Origin: Clostridioides difficile ATCC 9689 = DSM 1296
Lineage (GTDB): Bacteria; Bacillota; Clostridia; Peptostreptococcales; Peptostreptococcaceae
DNA length: 64,000 bases
Direction of reading: 5' to 3'
NCBI RefSeq assembly: GCF_001077535.1
Contig: NZ_CP011968.1
Span: 1,736,001-1,800,000 of the forward strand
Shown: positions 1 to 8,438 of the stretch, piece after piece
How the letters are laid out: each line of letters starts with the position of its first letter
How positions within the stretch are numbered: the stretch's first letter is position 1
The notes under the pieces: generated by a model
Told to the model about the DNA's origin: nothing
What the model saw: the letters and a program-made list of their open reading frames with translations, nothing else
Databases searched by the model: none
Position numbers and translations under genes: made by a program

Positions 1-33
1 ACACCTTTAGTAATGGTTCTTAATTTAGGTTAA
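1..33 (+). CDS. kdpB: Potassium-transporting ATPase subunit B, C-terminal tail (partial)
   Basis: An open frame from base 1 ends at a TAA at 31-33, giving ten residues (TPLVMVLNLG). It lies 18 bases before kdpC, where kdpB ends in the standard kdpABC operon. The tail itself is too short to identify, so the call rests on position. Confidence 0.55.
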   Translation, partial: TPLVMVLNLG

Positions 34-51
34 TAAATGGAGGATATAAAA

Positions 52-678
52 ATGAAAACATTAAAGCCAGCATTACTTGTAAGTATTGTATTGTTAGTTG
101 TTTGTGGACTTGTATATCCACTTGTTTTGACAGGTGTAAGTCAAGTTGCATTTAAAGATAAAGCCAATGGAAGTATGATAGAAGTAAATGGTGTAAAAGT
201 AGGTTCAGAACTTATTGGTCAAAGCTTTACAGATGCGAGATTCTTTAAGGGAAGAGTATCATCAGTAAACTATAATACTTATACAAAAGAAGATTTAGTA
301 CCAGATAAAGATGGAAATACATCTTATGGAGGTGTATCATCAGGGTCTTTTAATTATGGAGCTACAAATCCAGAACTTCATGATAGAGTACAAAAAGATA
401 TAGAAAAGTTTTTAAAGGATAATCCAACTGTCAAAAGAGAGGATATACCAACAGATTTACTTACAGCATCAGGTTCAGGACTTGACCCTAATATAAGTCC
501 AGCCTCTGCAAAAATTCAGATACCAGCTATAGCAAAAGCGTCTGGAATATCAGAAAGTAAATTACAAAAAATTGTAGATGATAATACTTCCAAAAAACTT
601 TTTGGAGTTTTAGGTGAAGATAGAGTTAATGTATTAAAAGTTAATGTAGAGGTCGCAAAAATATTAGGTCTTATATAG
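52..678 (+). CDS. kdpC: Potassium-transporting ATPase KdpC subunit
   Basis: KdpC is the small single-pass subunit of the KdpFABC high-affinity K+ pump and stabilises the KdpA-KdpB complex. The 208-aa product has one N-terminal membrane segment (about residues 5-25), a family-typical extracytoplasmic domain with GQSFTDARFFKGR and YGATNPELHDR, and the SPASAKIQIP region. I start at the ATG at 52 because GGAGG at 39-43 is spaced for it; the in-frame ATG at 37 overlaps that site. The gene closely follows the kdpB tail, so it ends the kdp operon. A terminator follows at 743. Confidence 0.95.
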   Translation: MKTLKPALLVSIVLLVVCGLVYPLVLTGVSQVAFKDKANGSMIEVNGVKVGSELIGQSFTDARFFKGRVSSVNYNTYTKEDLVPDKDGNTSYGGVSSGSFNYGATNPELHDRVQKDIEKFLKDNPTVKREDIPTDLLTASGSGLDPNISPASAKIQIPAIAKASGISESKLQKIVDDNTSKKLFGVLGEDRVNVLKVNVEVAKILGLI

Positions 679-742
679 TATTTTGTGGAATTTTAGCAAC
701 AAAATATTACTCAAGATTTAATTTAAAGGTTAAATTTTAAAG

Positions 743-773
743 AGTGAAAATCGATAATGATTTTCACTTTTTT
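743..773 (+). terminator. Rho-independent terminator after kdpC
   Basis: A 10-bp perfect stem (743-752 with 759-768), a six-base loop and a T run at 768-773. It ends the kdp operon before the cysK promoter. Confidence 0.85.
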
Positions 774-832
774 ATTTGAATATTACTAATATTTGGAATA
801 AAGTGATTGTAAGTATAAAATCCAAAAAAAGG

Positions 833-861
833 TTGCATTATCAAAATGATAATACTATAAT
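833..861 (+). promoter_or_regulatory. Promoter of cysK-cysE
   Basis: TTGCAT at 833-838, a 17-base spacer and TATAAT at 856-861 form a good sigma-A promoter. Transcription would start near 868, giving a leader of about 47 bases. The spacer contains the first palindrome of the pair described next. Confidence 0.75.
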
Positions 862-887
862 ATATTTATCGTTATCAATTTGATAAT
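837..887 (+). promoter_or_regulatory. Paired operator-like palindromes over the cysK promoter
   Basis: Two palindromes share the arms TTATCA/TGATAA with a three-base centre: 837-853 (17 bp, perfect, centre AAA), between -35 and -10, and 872-886 (centre ATT), just after the predicted start. Their centres are 34 bases apart, about three helical turns. The placement is that of a repressor, presumably responding to cysteine or sulfur status. The arm order is opposite to a canonical Fur box (TGATAAT-N-ATTATCA), so I do not assign it to Fur. Confidence 0.6.
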
Positions 888-914
888 AGATTTGGACATA
901 TAGGAGGAAATAGT

Positions 915-1823
915 ATGTTATATAATAACGCATTAGAGTTGATAGGAAACACACCTGTAGTAAGGCTGAATAATTTAGGCTGTACTAATGGGTGTTCTAA
1001 CATATATGTAAAATTAGAAAAAGTAAATCCAGCAGGAAGTATAAAAGATAGAGCTGTTTATGAAATGTTAGAGGGCTTAGAGCAAAGAGGAGAATTAAAA
1101 AAGGGAGATGTACTAGTTGAAGCAACTAGTGGAAATACTGGTATTGCATTATCTATGATAGGAAAATTAAAAGGATATGAAGTAGTAATCGTAATGCCCG
1201 AAACAATGAGCGTTGAGAGAAGAGATTTAATGAAGGCTTATGGAGCAAATTTGGTGCTTACAGATGGTAAAGCTGGAATGGCAGGTTCCATAGAAAAAGC
1301 AAATGAACTTTTAAAAGAAAATCCAAACTATAAAAGCTTAAAACAATTTGAAAATAAAGATAATCCAAATGCACATTATAAAACAACAGCAGTTGAAATT
1401 ATGAATGATGTCAAAGATTTAGATATATTCGTATGTGGAGTTGGAACAGGTGGTACTTTAATAGGAACTGCAAGATATTTAAAAGAACAAAATCCAAATA
1501 TAAGAGTAATTGCACTTGAACCAAAAAAATCTCCAGCTATATCAGAAAACAAGACTGGACCTCATAAAATACAAGGAATAGGTGCTAACTTTGTTCCTGA
1601 AAATTATGATTCTAGTGTAGTTGATGAAGTAATATTAGTAGATGATGAAGATGCATTTGATACAGTTAAATTACTTGCAGCAAAAGAGGGAATTTTAGTA
1701 GGGATATCTTCTGGAGCAAATATATTTGGTGCTATAGAGATGGCAAAAAAGTATCCAGATAAAAAGATAGTTACAGTAGCTCCAGATGGAGTTGATAAGT
1801 ATATGTCTATGGGAATATTTTAA
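915..1823 (+). CDS. cysK: Cysteine synthase (O-acetylserine sulfhydrylase)
   Basis: A PLP enzyme that makes L-cysteine from O-acetyl-L-serine and sulfide in the cytoplasm. At 302 aa it matches the CysK/CysM length. Visible motifs are the PLP lysine K44 in [10 protein letters not shown], the substrate loop TSGNTG, the PLP-phosphate loop GTGGT, and GISSGAN near the C-terminus. AGGAGG at 902-907 sets the ATG at 915. The acetyltransferase that makes its substrate (cysE) begins 26 bases downstream, so the two form an operon under a palindrome-covered promoter. Confidence 0.95.
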   Translation: MLYNNALELIGNTPVVRLNNLGCTNGCSNIYVKLEKVNPAGSIKDRAVYEMLEGLEQRGELKKGDVLVEATSGNTGIALSMIGKLKGYEVVIVMPETMSVERRDLMKAYGANLVLTDGKAGMAGSIEKANELLKENPNYKSLKQFENKDNPNAHYKTTAVEIMNDVKDLDIFVCGVGTGGTLIGTARYLKEQNPNIRVIALEPKKSPAISENKTGPHKIQGIGANFVPENYDSSVVDEVILVDDEDAFDTVKLLAAKEGILVGISSGANIFGAIEMAKKYPDKKIVTVAPDGVDKYMSMGIF

Positions 1824-1849
1824 TAATTTTATTTGAGGGAGTGAATACT

Positions 1850-2440
1850 TTGTTTAAGAAAATAAATAAAGATATTGAATATATAATGAAGAATGATCCA
1901 GCAGCTAGGTCTAAGATAGAAGTTTTTTTACTTTATCCATCAGTTCATGCAATGATAATGCATAGGATGGCTCATGCTCTTTATAAGAAGAAGAAGCTTT
2001 TTACAGCAAGATTAATATCCCAGATATCCAGATTTATGACTGGCATAGAAATACATCCTGGTGCTAAAATGGGGGAAGGTATATTGATAGACCATGGAAT
2101 GGGTGTTGTAATTGGAGAGACAGCGGAAGTAGGTAATAGGGTGACAATATATCAAGGAGCTACTTTAGGAGCTACAGGAAAAGATACTGGAAAGAGACAT
2201 CCAACTGTTGGTGATGATGTATTAATTGGTGCTGGAACAAAAATACTAGGACCTTTAAATATAGGTTCAAATTCAAAAATTGGTGCAAATTCTGTTGTTG
2301 TTAAGGATGTACCTAATGGTGCAACAGTTGTTGGTATACCAGCAAAAATAGTAAAAATAAGAAACCTAGAACCTGTAAAAAAGAATAAAAAAGAAGTGTC
2401 CTATGAGTATGATGAATTAGATAATGTATATTATATATAG
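1850..2440 (+). CDS. cysE: Serine O-acetyltransferase
   Basis: Acetylates L-serine with acetyl-CoA to give O-acetylserine for CysK. The 196-aa product has the short N-terminal helical domain and the left-handed beta-helix of hexapeptide repeats ([36 protein letters not shown]). It ends in GIPAKIV, with catalytic histidines in DHGMG and the [10 protein letters not shown] region. I chose the TTG at 1850, ten bases after GAGGG (1835-1839); the in-frame GTG at 1841 is almost on top of that site. It is co-transcribed with cysK. Confidence 0.93.
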   Translation: MFKKINKDIEYIMKNDPAARSKIEVFLLYPSVHAMIMHRMAHALYKKKKLFTARLISQISRFMTGIEIHPGAKMGEGILIDHGMGVVIGETAEVGNRVTIYQGATLGATGKDTGKRHPTVGDDVLIGAGTKILGPLNIGSNSKIGANSVVVKDVPNGATVVGIPAKIVKIRNLEPVKKNKKEVSYEYDELDNVYYI

Positions 2441-2599
2441 GATTTATATAACTATAAAATAAACTTTATAAAAATTATTTTAAAAGGTATTTTTTTCAAA
2501 TTTGAGGACATAATAAAAAAGAACTGAATGTTACAGTTTTGGTTCATCAATCTTTGATAAATAAGATTTTAAATTTGTAGCGTCTAGGAGGATTTTATT

Positions 2600-2788
2600 A
2601 TGAAAGCAAATGTTAATCAAGATACTTGTATAGGTTGTGGATTATGTCCATCAATATGTCCAGAAGTATTTGATATGAAGGATGATGGGAAATCACATGT
2701 TATAGTTGATGAAGTACCAAGTGATGCTGAAGAATCAGCAGCAGAAGCTAGAGAAAGCTGTCCAGTTGATGCAATAGATGTGCATTAA
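2600..2788 (+). CDS. Single-cluster [4Fe-4S] ferredoxin
   Basis: A 62-aa soluble electron carrier. Cys10, Cys13 and Cys16 in CIGCGLC plus Cys54 in SCPVDAI are the expected ligands of one [4Fe-4S] cluster; Cys20 is an extra cysteine. The arrangement resembles Thermotoga-type monocluster ferredoxins rather than the 2[4Fe-4S] clostridial type, because the second CxxCxxCxxxCP motif is missing. The middle and C-terminus are acidic. TAGGAGG precedes the ATG at 2600. The gene appears monocistronic and ends in a terminator shared with map. Confidence 0.92.
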   Translation: MKANVNQDTCIGCGLCPSICPEVFDMKDDGKSHVIVDEVPSDAEESAAEARESCPVDAIDVH

Positions 2789-2795
2789 TAAAATA

Positions 2796-2836
2796 AATGC
2801 CTATAAAAATTGAATTTTCAATTTTTATAGGCATTT
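2796..2836. terminator. Bidirectional terminator between ferredoxin and map
   Basis: Near-perfect stem of about 19 bp, AAATGCCTATAAAAATTGA against its complement, between convergent genes. A and T runs flank it, so it can serve both strands. Confidence 0.85.
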
Positions 2837-2841
2837 GTCTT

Positions 2842-3711
2842 TTATTCAGTTAGTATTTCAACACCTGTTTCTGTAACTAAAACCATACATTCCCATTGAG
2901 CAGATAATTTACCATCTTTTGTATAAATAGTCCAATTATTTTCTTCATCAACAAAAATTTCGTGAGTTCCTTCATTTACCATAGGTTCTATTGTGAATAT
3001 CATCCCAGGAACCAATAGCATCTCAGTCCCTTTTTTAGATACATAACTTACAAAAGGGTCTTCATGAAAGCTTAATCCAACTCCATGACCACCTATTTCT
3101 CTAACAACAGAGTATCCATTTTTCTTTGCATAAGAGTTGATAGCATCACCTATATCTCCTAAAAATCCCCATGGTTTGGCAACTTCAAGACCTTTTTGGA
3201 CACATTCCTTTGTAACTTGAACTAATTTTTTTGCATTTTCATTAACATTACCTATCATAAACATTCTTGAAGCATCTGAATAGTATCCATTAAAAATAGT
3301 AGAAACATCTACATTTATAATATCTCCATCTTTTAAGATAATGTCCTTACTTGGAATACCATGACAAACTTCATTATTTACTGATGTACATACACTTTTA
3401 GGAAATCCATTATAGTCTAGTGGAGCAGGGATAGCTCCATTTTGTAGTGTAAAGTCATGAACCAACTTATTTATATCTTCTGTAGACATTCCAATTTCGA
3501 TTTTATCTGAAATATAATCCAAAATTTTTGTGTTTATTACAGCACTTTTTTTTATTTCCTCAATTTGACTTTCATTTTTTATAATATCATGAGTTGGTAC
3601 AATATGACCTAACTTAGCAAATGAATCTATTTTATTATCCATATCCATATGACATTTTTTATATTTTTTAGTACTTCCACACCAACAGCTATCATTTCTA
3701 TTTAACTTCAT
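2842..3711 (-). CDS. map: Methionine aminopeptidase type I with N-terminal SEC-C zinc motif
   Basis: Removes the initiator Met from nascent proteins. The 289-aa product begins with a SEC-C motif (CWCGSTKKYKKCH, residues 9-21), a zinc-binding tag that in related long-form MetAPs is thought to help ribosome docking. The catalytic domain shows the two-metal ligands of M24A enzymes: Asp in NVDVS and YYSDASR, His in GGHGVGLSFHEDP, Glu in FTIEPM and QWECM. AAGGATG precedes the ATG at 3711. It is likely a second MetAP beside a housekeeping copy at a ribosomal locus outside this window. Confidence 0.93.
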   Translation of the reverse strand: MKLNRNDSCWCGSTKKYKKCHMDMDNKIDSFAKLGHIVPTHDIIKNESQIEEIKKSAVINTKILDYISDKIEIGMSTEDINKLVHDFTLQNGAIPAPLDYNGFPKSVCTSVNNEVCHGIPSKDIILKDGDIINVDVSTIFNGYYSDASRMFMIGNVNENAKKLVQVTKECVQKGLEVAKPWGFLGDIGDAINSYAKKNGYSVVREIGGHGVGLSFHEDPFVSYVSKKGTEMLLVPGMIFTIEPMVNEGTHEIFVDEENNWTIYTKDGKLSAQWECMVLVTETGVEILTE

Positions 3712-3907
3712 AACTTTTCATCCTTCTTTTATTATTTATTTAAATTATGGGTTACATAAACTATTTTAAAACATAACCATTATAAATATTATAACATAAA
3801 TACTAAGAAATCCTTTATAGATAGTGATTTATTCAAAGTATAAATTATTATATGGTTATTGTTGATGAAAAGAGGATAGTTAAATGTATTATTGGATATT
3901 AGCGCAC

Positions 3908-5152
3908 TTAATAGTTTAGTTCAAGTTTTTCAAGAAAATCATATGTTAGAGGACAATTTTCCTTTAAAGTATTTTTTGAATCTTCATCAAGATAATAATG
4001 TACAAATGATTCTGCAAAAAATTCTTCTATAAACTTGCTTATATATGCATGTGCAACTTGCTTAGGGTCATAAAGCTTATATCTTTCCTGAGCAAATACT
4101 TCCATAAATTCTTCAGAATTTGATTTTTTATTTAAAACATTTTTATCTATAGCATGTGCAGTTTCATGTAATTCTAAATTTTTTGATGAATGTACATTTG
4201 CATAGCTAGGATTACTATAACCTATTTTAGCCACTATAGAATTATTTCTATATATACCAGGTACATCTTTCCAAGTCTTGCCTGATCTTACCCAACATGG
4301 AGGTAATTGATATTTTAAATCACTAAATTCTGGTTCATCAGTTAGATTTGAATTTATTAATTTTATTTTTATATCCTTTTCTTTAAGTGTCTGTAAATAT
4401 TTAATATTTATTTTTGCAAGTCTGCTTTTCATATTTTCAACTTCATCTTTATCATAATTCAAGTCATCAGGAAGTATAAGCATTTGTTCAATTATATCTA
4501 TACTACTGTCTTTTATATTTTCAGATTCTTCATCAAATTTATATTGAAGAGTATTATTTTCATAGATAGTTATATTTGTATTATTTTCTATAGAATAAGA
4601 GTGAATATCCTCTAAATCTAAAATATTCATTTGTTGTAAAATATGTTTTGTTTCGCCACTCCATACTACTAAAGAAAGTGAATTAAAATTAATTAGTGGA
4701 TTTTCTTTTGCTTTTATATCATTGCTTATATCTACATCAAATACATATTCAATTGAGTCTTCTATGTTAAGACTATCTGTATTCTTTTTAATATATAAAT
4801 ACGCTTGTTTTAAGTCTATATAAATCTCACCTAAAGATTCGTCATAAAATTCTGATAAATTATTAGTAAAGAGTTCTTCACTTAAAAGTTCATTTTTATC
4901 AGTTATACTTTCAATTAAAATATTAATTTCTTTTATCATATCGTAAATACTTATTTTTCTATTTGCTTTTTCACTAGATACATTGCATGGCGCAAGAGCA
5001 ATGCAATAAAAATCTTTTTCTTTTTTATAAAAGGCTTTAAGTGATTTTGATAAAAGTGTAAAGTCTACACCTATCTGTAAGTTGACCTTAAGTGAGTCAT
5101 TTTGTAATAATTCAGTATTATTTCTTTTAGCTGTATTTAAATTGTTTTCCAT
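3908..5152 (-). CDS. Lethal-factor/PPEP-like zinc metallopeptidase, no signal peptide
   Basis: A 414-aa protein whose last ~90 residues look like the anthrax lethal-factor C-terminal (ATLF, M34) fold. It has HETAH at 329-333, then Y370 and E377 in the stretch AYISKFIEEFFAES. The Tyr-to-Glu spacing of seven equals that of Y178/E185 in the secreted Pro-Pro endopeptidase PPEP-1. The ~325 residues before it are acidic, Asn/Glu/Ile-rich and unrecognised. There is no signal peptide or membrane segment, so a cytoplasmic location is inferred. AGGGGGC at about 5160-5166 best fits the second ATG (5152); the one at 5158 is too close. Substrate unknown. Confidence 0.75.
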   Translation of the reverse strand: MENNLNTAKRNNTELLQNDSLKVNLQIGVDFTLLSKSLKAFYKKEKDFYCIALAPCNVSSEKANRKISIYDMIKEINILIESITDKNELLSEELFTNNLSEFYDESLGEIYIDLKQAYLYIKKNTDSLNIEDSIEYVFDVDISNDIKAKENPLINFNSLSLVVWSGETKHILQQMNILDLEDIHSYSIENNTNITIYENNTLQYKFDEESENIKDSSIDIIEQMLILPDDLNYDKDEVENMKSRLAKINIKYLQTLKEKDIKIKLINSNLTDEPEFSDLKYQLPPCWVRSGKTWKDVPGIYRNNSIVAKIGYSNPSYANVHSSKNLELHETAHAIDKNVLNKKSNSEEFMEVFAQERYKLYDPKQVAHAYISKFIEEFFAESFVHYYLDEDSKNTLKENCPLTYDFLEKLELNY

Positions 5153-5159
5153 AATCATT

Positions 5160-5442
5160 GCCCCCTTTTTATTAGGGTATCATAATTTTTTTATATGTGT
5201 CAATTTGTTTTTTTGAAAATTATAATTTTTTTGAAAATTTTATTTTTTATAATTTGTGAATTTTTTATTATAGAAATAAATATGTTATTATTATGTCAAA
5301 ATTTAGCATTAGATTCATGTAGAGTATGTTTTATACATATATTATAATTAATTCTTTGAAGATTGCATATTCAAAATACACACCATTTTTTTTAATTCTA
5401 TAATATAATATTTATATATTTAATGTTAGGATGTGATTTAAG
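5160..5442. other. AT-rich divergent intergenic region
   Basis: About 280 bases of very AT-rich DNA between the divergent metalloprotease and GIY-YIG genes. It must hold both promoters, but several equally weak TATAAT-like boxes prevent a choice. I see no convincing hairpin or repeat. Confidence 0.5.
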
Positions 5443-5754
5443 GTGTATTTTACATATATTATAAGATGTAAAGATGATTCTCTATACACTGGATATACCA
5501 GTAATATAGTTAGAAGAATGAATGAACATAAGTTAGGAATTAATTCAAAATACACAAGAGCAAAGGGATTTGAAAAACTAGAAGTTTATTTTGTGACCAA
5601 CACAAAAAGCAATGCTATGAAGTTAGAATACTATATAAAAAAATTAACTAGAAATAAAAAATTGTCTATAATAAAAAACCCAAGTATACTTATAAATTTA
5701 ATTGATAATAAAGAAGATTATATTATTGGTAAGAAAATAGAACAATTAACATAA
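5443..5754 (+). CDS. GIY-YIG domain protein (UPF0213/YhbQ-like)
   Basis: A 103-aa protein consisting only of a GIY-YIG nuclease fold: YIIRCKDDSLYTGYTSN at the start (Y-Y pair with catalytic-type Tyr), then RRMNEHKLG and the conserved Glu in KLEYYIKKL. Stand-alone proteins of this family are small and of unsettled role, with DNA repair suggested. The start is a GTG at 5443 preceded by TTAGGA, a modest ribosome site. It reads toward the thiamine operon but is separated from it by a promoter. Confidence 0.85.
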   Translation: MYFTYIIRCKDDSLYTGYTSNIVRRMNEHKLGINSKYTRAKGFEKLEVYFVTNTKSNAMKLEYYIKKLTRNKKLSIIKNPSILINLIDNKEDYIIGKKIEQLT

Positions 5755-5797
5755 ATATTTATAGTAACATTATAATGGGTGCATATGGTGTAAAAAC

Positions 5798-5825
5798 TTG
5801 ACAATAAATACTATTGTAATATAAT
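5798..5825 (+). promoter_or_regulatory. Promoter of the thi operon
   Basis: TTGACA (5798-5803), 16-base spacer, TATAAT (5820-5825): a near-consensus sigma-A promoter. Transcription would start near 5832, about 20 bases before the TPP aptamer. Confidence 0.8.
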
Positions 5826-5849
5826 GAAGTTATAAATATAGTAAATTAA

Positions 5850-5930
5850 AATAGCTAGGGGAGCCAAGAGCTGAGAGGTATACCGACCCTTACACCTGAT
5901 CTGGATAATACCAGCGTAGGAAAGCTTAGT
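5850..5930 (+). ncRNA. TPP riboswitch aptamer (THI element)
   Basis: It has the diagnostic conserved THI blocks in order: GGGGAGCC, GCTGAGAGG, ACCCTTACACCTGATCTGG, ATAATACCAGCGTAGGAA. The last part of P1 (AGCTTAG, 5923-5929) is complementary to CTAAGCT at 5970-5976, the 5' arm of the downstream terminator. Aptamer closure would therefore free the terminator when TPP is bound, switching off thiD-thiM-thiE. Confidence 0.96.
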
Positions 5931-5971
5931 AAAAATTCAAGTATGTATTATTTGTGATATATGCTATTTCT

Positions 5972-6002
5972 AAGCTATACCTATTGTAGGTATAGCTTTT
6001 TT
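5972..6002 (+). terminator. Riboswitch-controlled terminator before thiD
   Basis: A 12-bp stem (5972-5983 with 5987-5998), three-base loop and U run. It lies between the TPP aptamer and thiD, and its 5' arm overlaps the antiterminator partner CTAAGCT. Confidence 0.9.
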
Positions 6003-6038
6003 AATTAAGTTATTTAAATTAAACTTTAGGAGGCAACA

Positions 6039-6833
6039 ATGAGTAATTATAAAATACCAACACTTACAATAGCCGGCTCTGATTCATCTGGAGGAGCTGG
6101 GATTCAGGCTGATTTGAAAACGTTTAGTGCAATTGGTACTTATGGTATGAGTGTAATAACAGCTATAACAGCACAGAATACTAAAGGAGTTTTTGCTGTA
6201 GAGGATTTAAATAAGAAAATAATAAAAAAACAAATAGAGGCAGTCTTTGAAGATATACCTCCAAGAGCTGTAAAAATAGGAATGGTTTCAAGTCCTGAGA
6301 TTATACTTGAAATAGTTGAGAATCTAAAGAAATACAATCCAAAATATTTGGTTGTGGACCCAGTAATGATATCTAAAAGTGGATATTATCTATTAAAGCC
6401 AGAGGCAAAAGAAAACTTAATTAAGTATTTGATACCACTTGCATACATAATTACACCAAATATACCAGAGGCAGAAGAAATAACAGGAATAAAAATACAT
6501 AATGTAGATGATATGAAGAGAGTAGGAGAAGAAATACTACAACTTGGACCTAAATTTGTACTTATGAAAGGAGGTCATTTAGATGGAGAAGCAGTGGATA
6601 TTTTAGTTGGTAAAAATATATTTAAAGTTTATAAAAGTGAAAGAATTGATAAAAAAAATACACATGGAACAGGGTGCACATTATCTTCTGCAATAACATC
6701 TTATCTAGCATTAGGATATGAAATAACAGAAGCAGTAAATCTAAGTAAAATCTATATAACAGAAGCAATAAAAAGAAGTTTTGATATAGGTCATGGAGTA
6801 GGACCAGTACATCATTTTTATAAATTTGAGTAA
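6039..6833 (+). CDS. thiD: Hydroxymethylpyrimidine/phosphomethylpyrimidine kinase
   Basis: Phosphorylates HMP and HMP-P to HMP-PP, the pyrimidine half of thiamine. The 264-aa ribokinase-fold product has TIAGSDSSGGAGIQAD at the N-terminus (HMP and phosphate binding), VVDPVMISKSG in the middle, and the anion-hole motif NTHGTGCTLSSAI with its catalytic Cys region near residue 213. AGGAGG precedes the ATG. It is first in thiD-thiM-thiE, downstream of the TPP switch. No thiC or thiG is present here, so this operon alone does salvage and coupling. Confidence 0.95.
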   Translation: MSNYKIPTLTIAGSDSSGGAGIQADLKTFSAIGTYGMSVITAITAQNTKGVFAVEDLNKKIIKKQIEAVFEDIPPRAVKIGMVSSPEIILEIVENLKKYNPKYLVVDPVMISKSGYYLLKPEAKENLIKYLIPLAYIITPNIPEAEEITGIKIHNVDDMKRVGEEILQLGPKFVLMKGGHLDGEAVDILVGKNIFKVYKSERIDKKNTHGTGCTLSSAITSYLALGYEITEAVNLSKIYITEAIKRSFDIGHGVGPVHHFYKFE

Positions 6834-6856
6834 TAAAAAAATATTGGAGGTAAAAT

Positions 6857-7645
6857 ATGTATAATTTAATTAAAGATGTAAAAAAATTAAATCCATTGGT
6901 AATTCATTATACTAATAATGTAACTATAAATTATTGTGCTAATGTAACTTTAGCTGTAGGAGCAAGTCCTCTTATGAGTTTTTCATATGAGGAAGTAGAA
7001 GAAATGGTAAGTGTAGCAAACTCTGTAGTAATAAATATAGGAACTATGAACTCAAATATGTTGGATTTATTCCTATTAGCTGGAAAAGCAGCAAATAAGT
7101 ACAATAAACCTGTTGTTTTGGACCCAGTTGGAGTATTTGCAAGCAAAGCGAGAGCAGAACTTACAAGTAGACTTTTAAATGAAGTCAAATTTAGTGTTGT
7201 TAAAGGGAATGTATCAGAAATAAAGTTTATAGGTGGCTTTAATGTAAAGGGTAAAGGTGTAGATTCATTTGATGAAGAAGAAGATTCTACTGAGATAATA
7301 AGAAAGATTGCTGAAAAGCTTGAATGTGTAGTTGTAGCAACTGGAAAAATAGATATAATAACTAATGGTAAAGGTACATATAAAATAAACAATGGAACTG
7401 ATAAATTAAAAGGAATTACAGGAACTGGATGTATGACTGCTAGCTTGATTGCAAGTTTTATGGCTGTTACTGAGAATATATTAGAAGCAGCAACAATGGG
7501 TGTTCTTACAATGTCTTTAAGTGGGGAATTAGCTAATTTAAATAATCCACCAATAGGTACATTTAAAGAAAATCTTATGAATGCTATTTATCAAATGGAT
7601 ATAGATACTTTAAGTAAAAATTCTAATATTGAATTTTTAAATTAA
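6857..7645 (+). CDS. thiM: Hydroxyethylthiazole kinase
   Basis: Phosphorylates 4-methyl-5-hydroxyethylthiazole to give the thiazole-phosphate partner for ThiE. At 262 aa it matches the family. Visible are the N-terminal PLVIHYTNNVTINYCAN motif, VVLDPVGVFASK, VVKGNVSEI, and the ribokinase-type anion hole GITGTGCMTAS near residue 190. GGAGG lies before the ATG, 23 bases after thiD. With ThiD and ThiE it completes a salvage route from pyrimidine and thiazole precursors. Confidence 0.95.
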   Translation: MYNLIKDVKKLNPLVIHYTNNVTINYCANVTLAVGASPLMSFSYEEVEEMVSVANSVVINIGTMNSNMLDLFLLAGKAANKYNKPVVLDPVGVFASKARAELTSRLLNEVKFSVVKGNVSEIKFIGGFNVKGKGVDSFDEEEDSTEIIRKIAEKLECVVVATGKIDIITNGKGTYKINNGTDKLKGITGTGCMTASLIASFMAVTENILEAATMGVLTMSLSGELANLNNPPIGTFKENLMNAIYQMDIDTLSKNSNIEFLN

Positions 7646-7667
7646 TAAAGAGTAAGGGAGACTTAAA

Positions 7668-8300
7668 ATGATTGATAAAGAATCTTTAAAAAAATGTTTA
7701 AAGTTGTATTTAGTAACTGACTCTGAAATGCTTAAAGGTAGAGACTTTTATAAATGTCTTGAAGATGCAATATCTTCTGGAATAACAACTGTACAACTTA
7801 GAGAAAAAAATGCTTCTGGAAGAGAGTTTTTAAGAAAAGCTATGAAACTTAGAGAAATAACTAAAAGATATGGTGTTAAGTTTATAATAAATGATAGAGT
7901 GGATATAGCACTTATTTGTGATGCAGATGGAGTACATGTAGGACAGAGTGACATTGATGTTAGAGAGGTTAGAAAGCTTATAGGAAACAATAAAATTCTA
8001 GGAGTATCAGCAAGAACTTTAGAAGAAGCTATTTGTGCAAAAAATGATGGCGCAGACTATTTAGGTGTAGGGTCTATATTCACAACATCTACTAAATTAG
8101 ATGCAAAATCAGCTTCGTTTGAAACTGTTAAAGAAATTAAAGAAAAAGTAGACATGCCATTTGTACTAATTGGAGGTATAAATTTAGACAATATAGATAA
8201 ACTTAAATGTTTAGAAAGTGACGGGTATGCTATAATATCAGCTATATTAAAAGCTGAAGATATCTCTAAAGAAGTGGAAAAGTGGACATTAAAAATATAA
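7668..8300 (+). CDS. thiE: Thiamine-phosphate synthase
   Basis: Joins HMP-PP and thiazole phosphate to form thiamine phosphate. The 210-aa TIM barrel shows LYLVTDSEML at strand 1, TTVQLREKNASGREF for pyrophosphate binding, INDRVDIA, DGVHVGQSD, GVSARTLEEA, YLGVGSIFTTSTK and VLIGGINLDNI for phosphate binding. It follows thiM by 22 bases with GGGAG as ribosome site, and is the last gene of the riboswitch-controlled operon. Confidence 0.95.
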   Translation: MIDKESLKKCLKLYLVTDSEMLKGRDFYKCLEDAISSGITTVQLREKNASGREFLRKAMKLREITKRYGVKFIINDRVDIALICDADGVHVGQSDIDVREVRKLIGNNKILGVSARTLEEAICAKNDGADYLGVGSIFTTSTKLDAKSASFETVKEIKEKVDMPFVLIGGINLDNIDKLKCLESDGYAIISAILKAEDISKEVEKWTLKI

Positions 8301-8438
8301 AATTGGCTCTGGTAGTGAAAAAAATGGAAAAATTTGATATAATCTAAGAGTAAAATTTAAGCAATTATAAATGATAAACTTTTCTACATATACTTTTTAA
8401 TCAAGATATATGTAGATTTGGTTAAAAAGGAGCTATAA

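Noticed and set aside
837-887. Reading the cysK palindromes as Fur boxes
   Set aside because: The arms are TTATCA...TGATAA, the opposite order to TGATAAT-N-ATTATCA, and the three-base centre does not fit the 7-1-7 layout.
6931-7392. 153-aa open frame antisense to thiM
   Set aside because: Shadow of the coding strand, with no ribosome site and no recognisable family.
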